A stretch of 64,000 bases of DNA from Roseospira navarrensis. GTDB lineage: Bacteria > Pseudomonadota > Alphaproteobacteria > Rhodospirillales > Rhodospirillaceae. The stretch lies in NCBI RefSeq assembly GCF_009601025.1, contig NZ_WIVE01000009.1, positions 1 through 64,000 of the forward strand, in the 5' to 3' direction. The position numbers and the translations under genes were made by a program. The notes beneath the pieces were generated by a model. The model saw only the letters and a list, made by a program, of their open reading frames with translations, had not been told where the DNA came from and did no database searches. This document shows positions 61,991 through 64,000 of the stretch, in pieces (the stretch's first letter is position 1; every line of letters begins with the position of its first letter).

Positions 61991-62914
61991 ATGCCCTATC
62001 TGGTCGGTCAGGATACACCCCGGGAGCCCGCCGGGACCCGATTCCGCGCGCTCATGGCGCGGGACGGCGGCATTCTGGGGCTGCCCGGCGCGCACAACGG
62101 CATGGCGGCGTTGCAGGCGCGCGCGGCCGGGTTCGAGGCGCTGTACCTGTCCGGGGCGGCCATGACCGCCTCCATGGGGCTGCCCGACCTGGGGCTCATC
62201 ACCGTGGACGAGGTGTGTTTCTTCATCCGGCAGGTGGCGCGGGCGTCCGCTCTGCCGGTGCTGGTGGATGGCGACACCGGCTACGGCGAGGCGCTCAACG
62301 TCATGCACATGGTGCGTGCGTTCGAGGACGCCGGGGCCGGCGCGGTCCATATCGAGGATCAGCGCCTGCCCAAGAAGTGCGGGCACCTGAACGACAAGAC
62401 GCTGGTGGATGCGCGCGAGATGGCGGCCAAGGTGGCGGCGGCGGCGCGGGCGCGGCGGCATCTGGTGGTGATCGCGCGCACCGACGCGGCGGCCAGCGAG
62501 GGGCTCGACGGCGCGGTGGCGCGCGCCCGTCTGTACGTGGAGGCGGGCGCGGACGCCATCTTCCCCGAGGCGTTGACCAGCCCCGACATGTTCCGGGCCT
62601 TCGCCGAGCGCCTGCCGGGTGTGCCGCTGCTGGCCAACATGACCGAGTTCGGTCGCACACCCCACCTGACGGCCGCCGAGTTCGAGGCTTTGGGCTATCG
62701 CATGGTGATCTGGCCGGTGTCGTCGCTGCGGGTGGCCAACAAGGCGCAGGCCCGCCTTTACGAGACCTTGCGGCGCGAGGGCTCGACAGAAAGCCTGCTG
62801 CCGGAGATGCAGACCCGCGCCGAATTGTATGATCTTCTCGATCTGGCCGGGTACGAGGCGCTGGACGGCTCCATCATCCGCTCGGTGGTGCCGCCGCCGG
62901 TGGAGGGATCGTAG
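61991..62914 (+). CDS. prpB: Methylisocitrate lyase PrpB (isocitrate lyase/PEP mutase family)
   Basis: Cleaves 2-methylisocitrate to pyruvate and succinate in the methylcitrate route of propionyl-CoA catabolism. The 307-residue protein has the catalytic KKCGH motif (residues 128-132), the metal site DGDTGYGEALNVMHMVRAFE and VIARTDAAA. It resembles the short-form lyases; oxaloacetate decarboxylase-like or phosphonopyruvate-related activities are possible. No prpC or prpD is beside it in the window, and the propionyl-CoA source would be the pathway encoded near 10 kb. Confidence 0.85.
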   Translation: MPYLVGQDTPREPAGTRFRALMARDGGILGLPGAHNGMAALQARAAGFEALYLSGAAMTASMGLPDLGLITVDEVCFFIRQVARASALPVLVDGDTGYGEALNVMHMVRAFEDAGAGAVHIEDQRLPKKCGHLNDKTLVDAREMAAKVAAAARARRHLVVIARTDAAASEGLDGAVARARLYVEAGADAIFPEALTSPDMFRAFAERLPGVPLLANMTEFGRTPHLTAAEFEALGYRMVIWPVSSLRVANKAQARLYETLRREGSTESLLPEMQTRAELYDLLDLAGYEALDGSIIRSVVPPPVEGS

Positions 62915-62956
62915 GCGCGTGGCTTGGCTGGTCCGGCCGAGGACAGGGGATGGGCA

Positions 62957-63715
62957 ATGAACGAACAAGGCGCCGTGGGGGAGCCCGCGAAACTGGCGTG
63001 TTACCCGGAAACCGTGGCGGGGGGGTTCTCGTCCGTCGATGGGACCGTGCAGTTCTACAACAGGGTGAACGCCCTGATCGGGCCGGACCATACGGTTGTC
63101 GATCTGGGCGCCGGGCGCGGCAGTGTCTCGGAGGACCGATGCGCCTATCGCCGCAGTCTGGCCACGCTGAAGGGCAAATGCGCCCGCGTCATCGGGGTCG
63201 ATGTGGATCCGGTGGTGCTCACCAATCCTCTGGTCGATGAGGCCCGCCTGATCGGGGCCGATGGCCGTCTTCCGCTGGAGGATGGGTCCGTTGACCTCAT
63301 CGTGTCGGATGCCGTTTTCGAGCACATCGCCGAGCCCCGACGGTTCGCCGAGGAGATTGACCGGGTTCTCAAACCGGGCGGCTGGGTCTGCGCGCGCACG
63401 CCGAATCGGTGGGGCTATGTGGGGGTGGCGGCCAATCTGGTGCCGAACGCCTTCCACAATCACGTCCTGCGCAGGGTGCAGCGGCACAGAAAAGAGAAGG
63501 ATGTCTTTCCGACCACGTACACACTGAACACCCGACGACGGATCACGCGGTACTTCCCGCCCGATCGGTTCAAGACCGTGATGCTGTCATGGAACGGCGA
63601 GCCGGCCTATTTCGGCCAGTTTGTGCCCGCCTGGTGGGTCATGAAGGTCGTGTTCTGGCTGATGCCGCCGGCGTTCGGGGCCGCGTGGTTCATCTTCATC
63701 CGGAAAACGGGGTGA
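62957..63715 (+). CDS. SAM-dependent methyltransferase, class I
   Basis: A 252-residue methyltransferase of the type 11/UbiE-like superfamily. Motif I VVDLGAGRGSVS is near residues 47-58, the acidic motif II VIGVDVDP near 76-83 and motif IV LIVSDAVFEHI near 107. The C-terminal 30 residues (PAWWVMKVVFWLMPPAFGAAWFIFI) are hydrophobic, suggesting membrane association and possibly a polysaccharide or lipid substrate. ATG 62957 is preferred because GGGGA lies six bases upstream; an earlier TTG would add 11 residues. Confidence 0.78.
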   Translation: MNEQGAVGEPAKLACYPETVAGGFSSVDGTVQFYNRVNALIGPDHTVVDLGAGRGSVSEDRCAYRRSLATLKGKCARVIGVDVDPVVLTNPLVDEARLIGADGRLPLEDGSVDLIVSDAVFEHIAEPRRFAEEIDRVLKPGGWVCARTPNRWGYVGVAANLVPNAFHNHVLRRVQRHRKEKDVFPTTYTLNTRRRITRYFPPDRFKTVMLSWNGEPAYFGQFVPAWWVMKVVFWLMPPAFGAAWFIFIRKTG

Positions 63716-64000
63716 GCCCACCCCGCCTCTGACACGAGGGCATCGGCCGGGTGGCCGGTGCGCCCTGACCGTCAGGCCGGACACCAGCAGCAACAGAAAC
63801 GCGATCATCACGGCCGGGATCTGCAGGCTGAAGTCCATGGTGGCATGAACGCCCACCAGCACCGCCGCCGCGACCGCCAGCACGGGCCGTTCCGGCTCGC
63901 GCGCGCGGGCGACACCCCGCGCGCCCCGGGCCGTCAACAGCAGCAGGGCGACGAACACCAGACCGGCCGCGGGCAGGCCCAGGTCCATGGGCAGTTCCAG
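63587..64000 (-). CDS. Polysaccharide ligase/polymerase-like membrane protein, C-terminal part only
   Basis: The gene continues beyond the window on its 5' side. The visible reading contains two to three membrane helices (AAGLVFVALLLLTARG, VLAVAAAVLVGVHATMDFS, PAVMIAFLLLLVSGLTV). HATMDFSLQIPAV is a segment common near the C-terminus of O-antigen ligase/Wzy family proteins. The last 45 residues are arginine/proline-rich and overlap the methyltransferase antisense by 129 bp, so the true stop may lie earlier or a frameshift may be present. Confidence 0.45.
   Translation of the reverse strand: MELPMDLGLPAAGLVFVALLLLTARGARGVARAREPERPVLAVAAAVLVGVHATMDFSLQIPAVMIAFLLLLVSGLTVRAHRPPGRCPRVRGGVGSPRFPDEDEPRGPERRRHQPEHDLHDPPGGHKLAEIGRLAVP

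Overview
The window is a very GC-rich, densely coding chromosomal segment that looks like an alphaproteobacterium, most likely of the Rhodospirillales (purple non-sulfur bacteria and relatives). The reasons are an EcfG/NepR general stress response pair, a coenzyme B12-dependent (class II) ribonucleotide reductase, a beta-methylmalyl-CoA lyase/mesaconyl-CoA hydratase pair of the ethylmalonyl-CoA pathway, HflKC, an SdhAF4-like protein and overall gene style. The genus cannot be fixed from the sequence alone. I saw no rRNA, tRNA, CRISPR array, phage or insertion sequence.

Layout. 1-7.9 kb: a homopolymer-rich edge, then a nucleoside deoxyribosyltransferase, an SdhAF4-like protein, a TrmN6-like methyltransferase with a DUF2007 partner, a polyprenyl diphosphate synthase, a three-gene envelope/Sel1 cluster and an iron-sulfur (6-4) photolyase-type protein. 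8-11.2 kb: pyridoxal kinase, then the C-C lyase and hydratase of the ethylmalonyl-CoA pathway. 11.3-15.6 kb: a zinc-ribbon/DUF3426 protein facing ftsEX-ydcF-plsC. 15.6-22 kb: nrdJ with DnaA boxes, hflKC, apbC. 22-28.9 kb: DUF72, class I aldolase, PRC-barrel protein, MFS transporter, DUF6064 protein, exported aldo/keto reductase, 1-phosphofructokinase. 28.8-33.9 kb: complete urease operon ureDABCEFG. 34.1-41.3 kb: diaminopropionate ammonia-lyase plus an M20 amidohydrolase, an orphan HigA-like regulator, a UvrD-type helicase and a patatin-like protein with a Cys in place of the nucleophilic Ser. 41.3-46.1 kb: an ECF cobalt/nickel importer under a cobalamin riboswitch, back to back with a metal sensor and RcnA-type exporter. 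46.1-51.4 kb: a LysR regulator facing the DabB-DabA inorganic-carbon pump. 51.4-62 kb: many small envelope and stress genes around nepR-ecfG, then fumC, a CBS protein and an ExoD protein. 62-64 kb: methylisocitrate lyase, a methyltransferase and the end of a membrane protein.

How the parts fit. Cobalt links several loci: NrdJ needs adenosylcobalamin, the ethylmalonyl-CoA pathway uses B12 mutases, and the importer is controlled by a B12 riboswitch while the neighbouring sensor/exporter pair guards against metal excess. Nickel is needed by the urease. The second theme is the general stress response: six intergenic sites read exactly as GGAAC-N16/17-CGTT, each correctly oriented in front of a gene (nepR-ecfG, a lipoprotein, two small membrane proteins, an MFS transporter, exoD), so part of the EcfG regulon is visible here. 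The third is structured DNA: a dispersed three-hairpin repeat in at least three clear and two partial copies, a perfect 28-bp inverted repeat downstream of pyridoxal kinase, and several good terminators.
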